Assembly: GCF_002237645.1 (NCBI RefSeq)
Contig: NZ_MJUZ01000032.1
Location: 1-64,000, forward strand
Source: Desulfovibrio sp. MES5
GTDB taxonomy: Bacteria > Desulfobacterota > Desulfovibrionia > Desulfovibrionales > Desulfovibrionaceae
Direction: 5' to 3'
Length of the DNA stretch: 64,000 bases
A program made the position numbers and the translations under genes. The notes below the pieces were generated by a model, which worked only from the letters and a program-made list of their open reading frames with translations, ran no database searches and was not told where the DNA came from. Of this stretch, positions 51,248 through 61,166 are shown piece by piece; the stretch's first letter is position 1; the number at the start of each line of letters is the position of its first letter.

Positions 51248-53940
51248 CAGCCGCCAAAGCAACCTTGATCACCTGCCATGCCAATGCGGATTTCGATGCC
51301 TTTGCCGCCATGCTTGCTGCCCGTCACCTGTACAGCCCACACGTTCTGCTTTTTCCCGGCAGCCAGGAACGAGGCCTGCAAAAACTCTACGCCAGCATTG
51401 ATACAAAGGCATACAGCTTTGCCGACAACAGCGACCTTGACTGGGAATCCTTTGACCGCCTGGTAATTGTCGACACGCGCCAGCGTAGCCGGGTGAGCCA
51501 TGTAGCGCCCCTGCTGGAGCGTCTCGACGTGGCTGTCGAGATGTGGGACCATCATCCCGATTCCGGAGACGACATACAATTTGGCACAGTGCATCTGGCC
51601 CATATTGGCTCGGTTACTAGCCTTATCGTACAGCACCTGCGCGAGCGCGGGGTGCGTCTTGAAGCTGCGGATGCCACCCTGTTGGGCCTGGGCATCTACG
51701 GCGATACGGGTTCATTCACCTATTCTTCAACCACTCCTGCAGACTTTGAAGCGGCTGCATGGCTGCTTGGCCAGGGTATGGACGTAAACCGCATAAATGA
51801 CCTGGCCGCGCATGAACTTACCAGTATGCATATCCAGGCCCTCAATAGCCTGCTCGAATCTGCCGAGTCCTTTACCATCAACCGCACACAGGTGGTGCTC
51901 GCCGAAGCGGCCATGGAACACTATCTTGGCGACTTTGCCTATCTGGCGCACCGCCTGATCGAGATGGAGAAGTTTACTGTTCTTTTTGCCATAGGTCTTA
52001 TGGGCGACCGCATTCAGGTGGTGGCCCGCAGTCGCAGCGAAAAGATCAACGTGGGGGATATCTGCGCTGCGCTGGGTGGGGGCGGTCATGCCTACGCGGC
52101 CTCTGCCTCCATCCGTCACATGACCCTGCATGAAGTTCGAGACGCCATTTTACGCCAGTTGTACGAGCAGGCCCACCCTGACAAGACGGCACGCGAGTAC
52201 ATGTCCTCCCCTGCCGTGGGTGTCGAGTCCACGGCCACCATCCGCGAGGCGGATGAACTCATGCTGCATTTCGGGCTCAAGGCTGTGCCTGTTTTTTCGC
52301 CGGGCACCAGAACCTGCAAGGGGCTGCTTGACGCTCAGACTGCCTCTCGTGCCAGCGCGCACGGCCTTGGCGAGGCTCTGGTTGAGGACTATATGCAGGG
52401 CTCCGTGCAAACTTTGCCGCCTGAAGCCGTCCTCAAGGATCTTACGGCCATCATTGTCGGAGCGCGGCAGCGCCTTGTGCCCATTGTTGAGACAGACCGC
52501 GTGATCGGCGTCGTAACCCGTACAGACCTTATTAATGTCTTTGCCCATGAGCAGGACAGCCTGCCGGTGCTCAAGCACTCCCCAAGCAAGGAGCGGCACG
52601 TGGGCAAGCTCATACAGGACCGTCTGCCCTCTGCCGTCAAAGACCTTTTACAGCTGGCAGGAAAGCTCGGCAGGGACCTCGGGTTGCCCGTGTACGCAGT
52701 GGGCGGTTTTGTGAGGGATTTGCTGCTGAACAGGCCCAATCAGGATATCGACCTTGTGGTCGAGGGCAACGGCATCACGCTTGCCAAAGCTCTGGCCGTG
52801 GAACTTGGCGGAAGAGTGCGCGAACACCAGGAATTCTTGACCTCCGTGGTCATTTTCAAGGATGAAAAAGGACAGGAATCGCGCATAGATGTGGCGACAG
52901 CCCGTCTGGAATACTATGAATACCCCGCAGCACTGCCGACTGTGGAACTTTCGTCCATAAAGATGGATCTTTTTCGGCGTGATTTTTCCATCAATGCCCT
53001 TGCGGTGCGGCTGGACAGTACGCCCTTCGGGCAATTGATCGATTTTTTCGGCGGGCAACGCGATATCAAGGAGCGCGTCATCAGGGTGCTGCATACCTTG
53101 AGCTTTGTTGAAGACCCCACGCGCTGTCTGCGGGCCGTGCGCTTTGAACAGCGCTACGATTTTCGCATCGGCGCTGGAGCGGAAAGGCTCATTAAAAACG
53201 CCCTGGGCCTCAAGCTTATGGACAAGCTCGCAGGGCCGCGTCTTTTCAGTGAGTTCAGGCATATCTGTGATGAGGACAATCCGCTGGCCTGTTTCGTACG
53301 GCTCGACCAACTGGGTATTTTGCCCGCCATCGCGCCGCAACTTGCGCTTATACCGACCCGCAGGGGGCTGCTGCAGGAGCTTCAGGATATGCTGTCCTGG
53401 TATCACCTGCTGTATTTTGAAAAAAAACCGCAAGACTGGCTGGTATATTTTCTGGGCCTCAGTCACGGTCTGCCCTATGCGGAAACATCCGACCTGTACC
53501 GTCGGCTGGGGCTGCCGGAGAATAAAAGGGCTGAAATCCTGAACCAGCGGGAGCAAATGCGCACAGTTCGGGGCCGCCTTGAAGCCTGGCAGCGGCGGCA
53601 AGACGGGCAGGCTCCCAAAATCAGCGCTTTGTGCGAGGTTTTGGCTCCCCTGTCGCTGGAGTCGCTGCTCTACCTCATGGCAGAAACAGAGAATGAGTTC
53701 CTGCAAAAAAGCCTGTCGCGCTACATCACCCAGTGGCAGTACGAAAAGGCCGACATCACGGGTGATGACCTCAAAGCTCTGGGCTTGCCCCCCGGCCCCC
53801 TGTACAGCCATATTTTGCGTACCGCGCTGAAGGCCAAGCTGGATGGCGAAACGCAAGGGCGCGAAGCGCAGCTTGGCCTTGCGCATGCGCTTATGCGACA
53901 GGAACAGGAGCGAAAAGCCAGGCATCCGTCAAAGGATTGA
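51244..53940 (+). CDS. DHH phosphoesterase-CBS-poly(A) polymerase/CCA-adding fusion
   Basis: 898 residues from GTG at 51244 (4-nt overlap with xerD). Order: DHH phosphoesterase domain (CHANADFDAFAAM at about 11, DHHP at about 102), DHHA1-like GGGGHAYAASASI at about 279, a CBS pair (about 316-440), then a class II poly(A) polymerase/tRNA nucleotidyltransferase head (VGGFVRDLLLNRPNQDIDLVVEG at about 485, RRDFSINALAVRL, RCLRAVRFEQRYDFRI). This architecture is known in deltaproteobacteria and cyanobacteria, where it serves as A-adding or CCA-adding enzyme. Which activity cannot be told here. Confidence 0.93.
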   Translation: MTAAKATLITCHANADFDAFAAMLAARHLYSPHVLLFPGSQERGLQKLYASIDTKAYSFADNSDLDWESFDRLVIVDTRQRSRVSHVAPLLERLDVAVEMWDHHPDSGDDIQFGTVHLAHIGSVTSLIVQHLRERGVRLEAADATLLGLGIYGDTGSFTYSSTTPADFEAAAWLLGQGMDVNRINDLAAHELTSMHIQALNSLLESAESFTINRTQVVLAEAAMEHYLGDFAYLAHRLIEMEKFTVLFAIGLMGDRIQVVARSRSEKINVGDICAALGGGGHAYAASASIRHMTLHEVRDAILRQLYEQAHPDKTAREYMSSPAVGVESTATIREADELMLHFGLKAVPVFSPGTRTCKGLLDAQTASRASAHGLGEALVEDYMQGSVQTLPPEAVLKDLTAIIVGARQRLVPIVETDRVIGVVTRTDLINVFAHEQDSLPVLKHSPSKERHVGKLIQDRLPSAVKDLLQLAGKLGRDLGLPVYAVGGFVRDLLLNRPNQDIDLVVEGNGITLAKALAVELGGRVREHQEFLTSVVIFKDEKGQESRIDVATARLEYYEYPAALPTVELSSIKMDLFRRDFSINALAVRLDSTPFGQLIDFFGGQRDIKERVIRVLHTLSFVEDPTRCLRAVRFEQRYDFRIGAGAERLIKNALGLKLMDKLAGPRLFSEFRHICDEDNPLACFVRLDQLGILPAIAPQLALIPTRRGLLQELQDMLSWYHLLYFEKKPQDWLVYFLGLSHGLPYAETSDLYRRLGLPENKRAEILNQREQMRTVRGRLEAWQRRQDGQAPKISALCEVLAPLSLESLLYLMAETENEFLQKSLSRYITQWQYEKADITGDDLKALGLPPGPLYSHILRTALKAKLDGETQGREAQLGLAHALMRQEQERKARHPSKD

Positions 53941-54121
53941 ACCTGGGCAATGTTGAGTTTTTTACTTGTCATTGGCGGCATTTCCCATTTTTTTAATTGC
54001 AGGTAATCAGGGATTGTTTATTTAACATTATAAAATTTCTGATGATTTTTGTGTCACTATCGTGCGGGCTGGCGGCTTGCCTCTTGCTCCCGATGGTCAA
54101 GCGGTGTATAGAAAAAAAATT

Positions 54122-54655
54122 ATGAAACAATTATGGGCACCTTGGCGTATCGAATACATTCTTGGACCAAAACCAGATTCCTGTGTGTTCTGCCTTTCCG
54201 CCGACGGGTTGGATGACGAAGAACGCCTTGTTCTTTACAGAGGGCGTAACGCCTTTGTCATCATGAATAAATTCCCGTACAACAACGGCCACATCATGGT
54301 CTGCCCTTACAGGCACGTCATGAATCTTGCCGACCTGACCACTGAAGAGGCCCATGAAGCTATGGATCTTCTGCAGGTATGCGCCGCAATTTTGAAAAAG
54401 CATTTTAAGTGTGAAGGCATCAACGTCGGCCTCAATCAGGGTGAGGCCGCGGGCGCGGGCATCAGGGAGCATTTGCATTTTCATCTGGTGCCGCGTTGGA
54501 CCGGAGATTCTTCATTTATGGCAGTCTTCAATGAAGTGCGCACCATGCCTGAACATCTGAGCCGCAGCTACGCTGCGTTAAAACCTTATTTCACGAAGGA
54601 CGCCATGGCTGGGGAGCCATGTAGCGCCGGTTCCTTGCCCCATCAGGAAGGTTGA
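54122..54655 (+). CDS. HIT-family hydrolase/Ap4A phosphorylase-like protein
   Basis: 177 residues from ATG at 54122 (MKQLWAPWRIEYI). CVFC near residue 20 is the first half of a zinc site typical of this bacterial HIT group. The HIT motif HLHFHLVPRW is at about 121, and KFPYNNGHIMVCPYRH precedes it. Acts on dinucleoside polyphosphates or nucleotidyl conjugates. No clear ribosome site. The AT-rich DNA just upstream (53985-54060) may hold its promoter. Confidence 0.88.
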   Translation: MKQLWAPWRIEYILGPKPDSCVFCLSADGLDDEERLVLYRGRNAFVIMNKFPYNNGHIMVCPYRHVMNLADLTTEEAHEAMDLLQVCAAILKKHFKCEGINVGLNQGEAAGAGIREHLHFHLVPRWTGDSSFMAVFNEVRTMPEHLSRSYAALKPYFTKDAMAGEPCSAGSLPHQEG

Positions 54656-54820
54656 GATCAACGCCGGAATGGTTGATGAAGGAGTGGAGGAAGTTTTTTT
54701 GCGCCGCGGCGGCGTGAAGAAACCGGCTGGAGAGCGCAGGCTGTGCCCCACGGGGCGGGCGGCATTCTCAAAAAGCCCGTGAAGATTTTTTGAGATAGCT
54801 TTAGCCTGAGGAGTGTGTCT

Positions 54821-55252
54821 ATGCGGTATATCAAGGTTCTCTTGCTGGCCGTCGTTTTCTTTCTTGCTCTCGTATTCTTTTTTCAGAATCAGGGGCCTCT
54901 TTCACAAGACATGGTGCTCACGCTCCATCTTTTCTTTATCCCGCCAATGCATTCCATTCCCCTGCCCTTCTATTTTCTGGTGATCGCGGCCTTTGCGCTT
55001 GGTTCATTACTCACCCTGAGCTTCCTTGTGTGGGACAAGCTGAACCTCTCTGCCCGCCTCATGAAGCACAAGTGGCACATCAGCAATCTTGAGCGCGAAA
55101 TGGCCAAACTGAAAAAGAAGTCAGACGTCGAAGCCTCGAAGATCAGCTTTCTTCAAAAGAGCAAGGAAAAGACCGAAGGCGCTCAGGCTGCGGAAACCAA
55201 GCCAGTGCAGACTGTTGACGCTTCCCTCGTGCCTGATCCCGACAAGCCGTAG
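54821..55252 (+). CDS. LapA-domain inner-membrane protein
   Basis: 143 residues from ATG at 54821, 7 nt after GAGGAG. Two membrane helices (about 4-22 and 46-68) flank a short periplasmic loop. A coiled-coil tail follows (HISNLEREMAKLKKKSDVEASKISFLQKSKEK). The pattern matches the LapA (DUF1049) family linked to lipopolysaccharide assembly. It is unrelated to the LapA adhesin named elsewhere in this record. Confidence 0.75.
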   Translation: MRYIKVLLLAVVFFLALVFFFQNQGPLSQDMVLTLHLFFIPPMHSIPLPFYFLVIAAFALGSLLTLSFLVWDKLNLSARLMKHKWHISNLEREMAKLKKKSDVEASKISFLQKSKEKTEGAQAAETKPVQTVDASLVPDPDKP

Positions 55253-55273
55253 AAATTTTGCCATCAGCCTTAC

Positions 55274-55303
55274 GGCGCTGCCCGATGCGCATCGGGCAGC
55301 GCC
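55274..55303 (+). terminator. Perfect 15-bp inverted repeat after the LapA-domain gene
   Basis: GGCGCTGCCCGATGC followed directly by its reverse complement. No T-run, but a very stable hairpin between two plus-strand genes. Confidence 0.55.
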
Positions 55304-55356
55304 AACCGTTAATAATTTTACAGCAGTACAACAATTATTGCCCATGAAGCACCACC

Positions 55357-58146
55357 ATGTCTGAGCCCACTTTTAAAATGACTCCCATGTTTGAGCATTA
55401 CATGAGCATCAAGGCTGACTACCCTGATGCTCTGCTTTTTTATCGTATGGGCGATTTTTATGAGCTTTTTTTCAGTGACGCCGAAGTGGCCGCCCGCGAG
55501 CTTCAGATAACGCTCACGAGCCGCAGCAAGGATACGCAAAATCCCGTTCCCATGTGCGGGGTGCCCTGGCACGCCGTGGACGCTTACGTGGCCCAGCTTG
55601 TGGACAAGGGCTATCACATCGCCATTTGTGATCAGATTGAAGACCCAAAAACGGCCAAGGGCCTTGTTAAAAGAGCCGTAACCTGCGTCAAGACTCCCGG
55701 AACCGTGGTGGATGACGCCAACCTCAACACCAAAAGCCATAATTATCTTGGCGCGCTTTGCCCTTGCGCAGACAGCGAGGGCGGCGGTTTCGCCTGGGTG
55801 GACGTATCAACCGGACAGTGGAGCGGCGTAGATTTCAAGCGCCAGGCAGAGCTGTGGCAATGGGTGCAAAAAATGGCGCCACGCGAACTGCTGGTGCCTG
55901 AAGGTGTTCAGCCGCCGTCCCGCACCCTGCTTGAGGGCATTCGTCTGGTGCGTCAGCCTGCAAGCATTTTTGAACTCAAGCGCGCCACGGAGCGGGTGTT
56001 GTCGGCCCAGGGCGTGCGGGAACCGGGTGCTCTCGGCCTTGCCGGGCACAATGAAATCATGCGGGCCTGCGGTGCGCTGCTTGCATACCTTGCGCAAACG
56101 CAGATGCGCAGCCCCGAGCACCTCAAACCTTTTCAGCGTCTTGATCTCAGTCGCCGCCTTGTGGTTGACGAAGTAACGGAACGCAACCTGGAAATTTTTA
56201 CGCGCCTGAATGGCCGTAAGGGAAAAGGCACCCTGCGTCATGTGATCGATGATACCATGACGCCCATGGGGGGGCGGCTGCTTGAAGACATGCTGCGCCA
56301 TCCGTGGCGTGAAGTCTCTCCCATTACGCGCATCCAGGACGCAGTAGCCTGGTTTTATGCAGACGACGGCCGCCGCTCCGCCTTGCGGGACGCGCTTAAC
56401 AACGTGTACGACATGGAGCGTCTGTCCACACGCATCAGCCTGAATCAGGGCAGTCCCCGCGATTTTATTGCCCTGCGCAACAGCCTGGCGGCATTGCCGC
56501 AGGTGTATGCTGTGCTGACGGGCGATCCCGCGCCGTCAATTCTCCAGCGGCCCGATCAGGATGATGCGGCACAGGCTGCCGACCCCGCAACCGCGCCTCC
56601 CGGTGCTGTGGCCGACATCATCAAAACCTGGGACGCCATGGAAGACTGCACGGCGCTTTTGCTGAGCGCGCTTGTGGACAACCCCCCGCCGGTTATTACC
56701 GATGGCGGCCTTTTTAAAAGCGGCTACAACGCTGAACTGGACAGGCTGCTTGATCTCGCTGAACACGGTGAACAAAAATTGCAGGCCATGCTCACCGAAG
56801 AGCAGACCACCACAGGCATCGCCAAACTCAAACTGGGATATAACCGTGTATTCGGTTACTATTTCGAAGTGTCGCGCGCTGCGCACTCCGGCGCAGTACC
56901 CTATCACTTCATTCGCCGCCAGAGCCTTGCCAATGCCGAACGTTTTACCACTGAAGAGCTCAAGAGCCTTGAAGATGAGCTGCTTTCAGCATCAGACAAA
57001 CGCAAGGCGCTTGAGTACAGCCTTTTTCAGGATCTGCGTCAGCACATGGCGCAGCAGCGTGAACGCATCAACCACATGGCCCAACTGATCGGGCATCTGG
57101 ATTACTGGCAAAGCCTTGCCCAGGTCGGACGCATCAATAACTGGTGCCGCCCCGAACTGACAGCGGACGCAAATCTGACCATTCGCGAGGGCCGTCACCC
57201 CGTGGTGGAGGCCATGCTTGGCCGCGCCAATTTTGTGCCCAATGATTTTCGCCTGGATGACAAGCGCCGTCTGTGCCTGCTTACCGGCCCCAATATGGCA
57301 GGCAAATCAACCGTGTTGCGCCAGGTGGCCATCATCTGCCTGCTCGCGCAGATGGGGGCAATGGTTCCAGCTACTTCCGCGCGACTTGGCCTTGTGGACA
57401 GATTATTCTCGCGCGTGGGGGCTTCTGACAATCTGGCCCAGGGGCAAAGCACCTTTATGGTCGAAATGATGGAGACAGCGCGTATCTTGCGTCAGGCGAC
57501 ACGTCGCAGTCTTATCATTCTGGATGAAATCGGACGCGGCACCAGCACCTATGATGGCGTGGCCCTGGCCTGGGCCATGGTCGAAGACCTGTCCAGACGC
57601 GCTCAGGGCGAGCTGCGCACGCTCTTTGCCACGCATTATCATGAGCTTACGGCGCTCGAAGGCCGCGTTGACGGTGTTTTTACAATGAATATAGCCATTA
57701 GCGAGTATGGTGGCGATATTCTTTTTCTACACAAGCTTGTACCTGGCCCTGCTGACAGAAGTTACGGCGTTGAGGTGGCCAGGCTCGCTGGCGTGCCCGG
57801 CCCCGTTGTGCAGCGCGCGAGGGCCATACTGGCCAATCTTGAACGTGGGCGCGATGTTGCGCGCAAGGCGGTAGTCACAGCCGTATGCCTGCCCGGGCTG
57901 GACTTGCCCGAGCCCAAGGCAAAAACGGCGGATGACCTGCCCATTCTTCAAGCGGCTCCCCCGCGTGCGGAGCATCCGGTGGTTGAACTGCTGCGCCATA
58001 TGCAGCCTGAAGAGCTGAGCCCCATTGACGCGCTGAAAACACTGATGGAATGGAAGAGCCTCTGGGGGACAGCCGCTACGTCTTCCGCACAACCACAAGA
58101 CAGCCCGCAGAATGCGCCGGAAGGAGAAGACCATGGCAGGGGCTAA
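55357..58146 (+). CDS. mutS: DNA mismatch repair protein MutS
   Basis: 929 residues. The mismatch-reading Phe-x-Glu is in MGDFYELFFSDAEVAARELQ. The connector, lever and clamp regions follow, then the ATPase with Walker A GPNMAGKSTVLRQVAI (about 644), the Walker B/signature DEIGRGTSTYDGVALAWA (about 722) and FATHYHEL. An insert about 395-415 is rich in alanine and proline. No MutL gene is seen nearby. The stop overlaps the next gene by 14 nt. Confidence 0.97.
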   Translation: MSEPTFKMTPMFEHYMSIKADYPDALLFYRMGDFYELFFSDAEVAARELQITLTSRSKDTQNPVPMCGVPWHAVDAYVAQLVDKGYHIAICDQIEDPKTAKGLVKRAVTCVKTPGTVVDDANLNTKSHNYLGALCPCADSEGGGFAWVDVSTGQWSGVDFKRQAELWQWVQKMAPRELLVPEGVQPPSRTLLEGIRLVRQPASIFELKRATERVLSAQGVREPGALGLAGHNEIMRACGALLAYLAQTQMRSPEHLKPFQRLDLSRRLVVDEVTERNLEIFTRLNGRKGKGTLRHVIDDTMTPMGGRLLEDMLRHPWREVSPITRIQDAVAWFYADDGRRSALRDALNNVYDMERLSTRISLNQGSPRDFIALRNSLAALPQVYAVLTGDPAPSILQRPDQDDAAQAADPATAPPGAVADIIKTWDAMEDCTALLLSALVDNPPPVITDGGLFKSGYNAELDRLLDLAEHGEQKLQAMLTEEQTTTGIAKLKLGYNRVFGYYFEVSRAAHSGAVPYHFIRRQSLANAERFTTEELKSLEDELLSASDKRKALEYSLFQDLRQHMAQQRERINHMAQLIGHLDYWQSLAQVGRINNWCRPELTADANLTIREGRHPVVEAMLGRANFVPNDFRLDDKRRLCLLTGPNMAGKSTVLRQVAIICLLAQMGAMVPATSARLGLVDRLFSRVGASDNLAQGQSTFMVEMMETARILRQATRRSLIILDEIGRGTSTYDGVALAWAMVEDLSRRAQGELRTLFATHYHELTALEGRVDGVFTMNIAISEYGGDILFLHKLVPGPADRSYGVEVARLAGVPGPVVQRARAILANLERGRDVARKAVVTAVCLPGLDLPEPKAKTADDLPILQAAPPRAEHPVVELLRHMQPEELSPIDALKTLMEWKSLWGTAATSSAQPQDSPQNAPEGEDHGRG

Positions 58147-58546
58147 TCCCTGGTCTGTCATCCAGTTCATTGCTGAAAGACGCATTGAAGAGGCCCAGGC
58201 GCAGGGGCTTTTTGACAACTTGCCAGGGCAAGGCAAACCGCTGGAACTGGAAGACACGAGCCATGTGCCCGAGGAATTGCGCATGGCCTACAAGATTTTG
58301 AGCAACGCGGGCTGTCTGCCCCCGGAGTTGGCAGAACGCAAGGAGCTGACCCGCCTTGTGGACATGTTGGACAACTGTGAGGATGAGCAGGAGCGTGTGC
58401 GGCAAATGCAAAAGCTGCGCTTTATGATTGCGCGTGCGAAAATGCGCAGTCAGCGCCATTTGCAGCTTGAGCAGGATGATCCTTACTATGACAGGCTACT
58501 GGACAGGCTGTCCGCATCAGGCAAAAAAAGCCCGCAGTCTGCCTGA
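58133..58546 (+). CDS. DUF1992 (DnaJ homologue subfamily C member 28-like) protein
   Basis: 137 residues from ATG at 58133, 6 nt after GGAAGGAG and inside the end of mutS. VIQFIAERRIEEAQAQGLFDNLPGQGKPLELED is the hallmark of the DUF1992 family. ELRMAYKILSNAGCLPPELA follows. Function unknown. Translationally coupled to mutS. Confidence 0.88.
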   Translation: MAGANPWSVIQFIAERRIEEAQAQGLFDNLPGQGKPLELEDTSHVPEELRMAYKILSNAGCLPPELAERKELTRLVDMLDNCEDEQERVRQMQKLRFMIARAKMRSQRHLQLEQDDPYYDRLLDRLSASGKKSPQSA

Positions 58547-58571
58547 CGCTGTTGCCTTCGGGCAGCCCCTC

Positions 58572-59678
58572 TCAGTAAAGATCGTCATCTGCTGGCGTGC
58601 GTTCCCAATAAACCCGCCCCTTTTTCTTGTACTTGCGCAGTAATACGTAGACGCTCCCTGGCCCTCCATCGTGGGGCTGCGCAGTGCAGAAGGCCAACAC
58701 GACCCTTTTGAAGGGGTCCTGAGTCAGCCAGTTTTGCAGCTTTTCACGCAAGATGCCTATCCCGTCCGGGGAGTTGCGTCCCCGACCCGGCACCACCAGC
58801 ACGGTGCGCAATCCTTTATACCAACTGCCGCGTAAAAAACCACGCAAGGCCTCAAAAGCCTGAAGAGCATTGAGCCCGTGCAGGTCCAGATGCGCTTCGG
58901 GGCTGAAGGCGCCTGCCCGCAGCTTGTTTATGGTCATCTGATCAAGCCCCACCACATGGCCTTCAAGGTATTCGTCTGAAAATGACAAGGCAAATTCCAA
59001 CTTGCCATCCATGAAATCCTGAAGGCTGATCTCACCGTGAGGCGGAGGCGTAGCAGCAGCAGGCACTGGCGCCACATCACGCCCACGCCCCTGAAGAGGA
59101 ACAACCTCACCCATGGCCTGAAGGAAGACGGCGTCGTCTGTATCGGCGTCAGCCAGGGTACTGTCATGGCTTGCCTCGCGCGGGGGTAGTTGTGCCGTAT
59201 CGGAATTTGAACGCTTTTTTGCGCACATACGGAGACCGTCGTGCGCCGCATCAGGCTGGTTTGCCCTTTTGGTCGGCAAAGTGCTGTCCTTCTTTGCTCC
59301 TCCCCTTTCTCCACGTTCAGGCCGGGGGACAGGCATGTTTTTTTTGCCCTTGTTTTGCTTGTTTTTTGCGTCGCCGGAATCAGGGAAACTGGCATGTTCT
59401 TCCAGAAGGAACATTCCCGGGTCGGATTGCTTGTGCGTTCTGTCTGTGCTCTGGGGGGCTTTGGGTGACTGTATTTGTCCAACGGAGCGTAAAAAAAGGT
59501 CGCGCTCTTCCTCGTTAATGCCAGCGTCGCTTCCGGGGGGCGTGGGGTGCGCCTTTTGATATATTTTCGTTTTGGCAGCAGTATGGGATCCCGCAGGCTT
59601 TCCCGCTTTTTTTTCAGGAAGCTTGCCGATATTGAGCGATTTGAAAGGATTTTCACCAAAAGAATCGGAGTCGGACAT
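58572..59678 (-). CDS. Smr-domain protein
   Basis: 368 residues from ATG at 59678, 6 nt after GGGG. About 190 low-complexity, charged residues precede the Smr domain near the C-terminus: LDLHGLNALQAFEALRGFLRG, VVPGRGRNSPDGIGILREKL, and a PHDGGPGSVYVLLRK end. Stand-alone bacterial Smr domains act as endonucleases on RNA or branched DNA. It converges on the mutS-DUF1992 pair. Confidence 0.88.
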   Translation of the reverse strand: MSDSDSFGENPFKSLNIGKLPEKKAGKPAGSHTAAKTKIYQKAHPTPPGSDAGINEEERDLFLRSVGQIQSPKAPQSTDRTHKQSDPGMFLLEEHASFPDSGDAKNKQNKGKKNMPVPRPERGERGGAKKDSTLPTKRANQPDAAHDGLRMCAKKRSNSDTAQLPPREASHDSTLADADTDDAVFLQAMGEVVPLQGRGRDVAPVPAAATPPPHGEISLQDFMDGKLEFALSFSDEYLEGHVVGLDQMTINKLRAGAFSPEAHLDLHGLNALQAFEALRGFLRGSWYKGLRTVLVVPGRGRNSPDGIGILREKLQNWLTQDPFKRVVLAFCTAQPHDGGPGSVYVLLRKYKKKGRVYWERTPADDDLY

Positions 59679-59900
59679 GGTCAACCCCACAGGGAGAGTT
59701 TTGAGCGTTGCTACGCGTATTGTTGCGCCATCCGTGAAGCTTCATTTCGCCAGACGGCTATCGTTTGAATCGCGCGGTGGCTGCATTATTGGGCTCTCGC
59801 CCATAAGGCGCAAGCACGCTGCATCTGCTCGTTGTATACCATAAAGGCGCGCGTGATCTTTGAAAATATACCTTCTCAAAGATGTTTGCTCTGGCTGAAA

Positions 59901-59929
59901 AAAAAGCCGCGGCATGCCGCGGCTTTTTT
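59901..59929 (-). terminator. Bidirectional terminator downstream of secG
   Basis: GCCGCGGCATGCCGCGGC palindrome (59906-59923), with A-run before and T-run after. It ends the rimI-tpiA-secG transcript. Confidence 0.85.
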
Positions 59930-59947
59930 AATCATGAAATCAAAGTG

Positions 59948-60328
59948 CTACTGCCCCGCAGGCGCGGCATCCTGATTGCCAGCCGGAGCAGACTGCTGCC
60001 CGGCGGGGGCCGCTGGTGCGGCCGGAACGGGCGGCGCGGTGTTGGTCTTAGGCGCCACAGGTTCTTCAATCTTTACATTAAGAATGGTAGATTCGCTGCT
60101 GGGCCGCGAACTGGTGACATACGTGTAACTCAAAGAGGTGATAACAAAAATCACCGCCATAAGCGTGGTAAGTTTGGCAAGAATGCCGCCAGCACCACCA
60201 CTGCCGAAAACAGAAGTGTTGCCCCCGCCAAATATGACGCCCATGCCTTCCTTGCCCGATTGCAAAAGTACAAGGATAATAAGCAACACGCATACAATGA
60301 TATGCAGCGTAAGAATGAGAGTCTGCAC
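59948..60328 (-). CDS. secG: Protein translocase subunit SecG
   Basis: 126 residues from GTG at 60328, 5 nt after GAGGAGG. Two membrane helices (LILTLHIIVCVLLIILVLLQSG and GILAKLTTLMAVIFVITSLSY) frame the conserved QSGKEGMGVIFGGGNTSVFGSGGA loop. The C-terminal 50 residues are an Ala/Pro-rich tail, longer than in E. coli. Part of SecYEG. Confidence 0.95.
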   Translation of the reverse strand: MQTLILTLHIIVCVLLIILVLLQSGKEGMGVIFGGGNTSVFGSGGAGGILAKLTTLMAVIFVITSLSYTYVTSSRPSSESTILNVKIEEPVAPKTNTAPPVPAAPAAPAGQQSAPAGNQDAAPAGQ

Positions 60329-60381
60329 GTATTCCTCCTCGCCGTCCGGCCACTGCCCGACGGCGCGCCAGAAGTTGGGCA

Positions 60382-61149
60382 TCAGGCCCCGATAATTTGT
60401 AGGAAGCTTTGCGCCTCTAAAGAGGCTCCTCCTACCAAAAGACCATCCACGTTGTCAAGGGCAATAAGGGCTCCGGCATTGTCTGGCTTGACGCTGCCAC
60501 CATACAGAATAGGCAGTTTTTTGCCGGTTTCACCCATAAATTTTTCAAGCAGGGCACGTGTCACGCCGTGTGCTTCGCGCACTTCACCCGGGCCAGCCAC
60601 CTTGCCGGTGCCAATGGCCCACACAGGTTCGTAGGCAATGGCAAAGCGCTCGGTCAGGGCGTCATCAGCCATTGCATCAGGCTTTGACGAAAAAAAGGCC
60701 GTCAACTGGCGTTCCAGCACTGCATACAGTTGGCCCTGCTCACGCTCTTCAAGTTTTTCGCCAATGCAGAGCATGGTTTTCATGCCGTGGCTTAAGGCAA
60801 ATACTGCCTTGCGCGCGACCATATCATCGCTTTCGCCAAAAATATGCCGCCGTTCGGAGTGTCCGACAAGCACCCACTCCGCGCCCACATCCCGCAGCAT
60901 GCCCACAGAAACTTCCCCTGTGAACGCGCCTTCGGACGCGGGATAAAAATTCTGCGCCCCCACAGTCAGCGATTTTTGCCCGTGAAAGGCCTGGGCCACA
61001 CATTCAATGGCCGTCGCTGGCGGAAAAACAAGAACTTCTCGCCCTTCCGGCAAAACTGCGGGCAGGGCCGCAGCTATTTCAGCAGCGGTGGTTGCAGCCT
61101 CTGTACGGTTTTTGTACATCTTCCAGTTGGCGGCAATGATTTTATGCAT
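60382..61149 (-). CDS. tpiA: Triosephosphate isomerase
   Basis: 255 residues. Active-site Lys in AANWKMYKN, His in VLVGHSERRHIFGE, Glu in AYEPVWAIGTGKVA, and the phosphate loop LYGGSVKPDNA. Interconverts dihydroxyacetone phosphate and glyceraldehyde 3-phosphate. Placed between rimI and secG; tpiA-secG adjacency is common in bacteria. Confidence 0.97.
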   Translation of the reverse strand: MHKIIAANWKMYKNRTEAATTAAEIAAALPAVLPEGREVLVFPPATAIECVAQAFHGQKSLTVGAQNFYPASEGAFTGEVSVGMLRDVGAEWVLVGHSERRHIFGESDDMVARKAVFALSHGMKTMLCIGEKLEEREQGQLYAVLERQLTAFFSSKPDAMADDALTERFAIAYEPVWAIGTGKVAGPGEVREAHGVTRALLEKFMGETGKKLPILYGGSVKPDNAGALIALDNVDGLLVGGASLEAQSFLQIIGA

Positions 61150-61166
61150 ACGTACCCCTTGAGGCG

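Noticed and set aside
54656-54820. Possible terminator after the HIT gene.
   Set aside because: GC-rich pieces are present but no clean stem with a T-run could be drawn.
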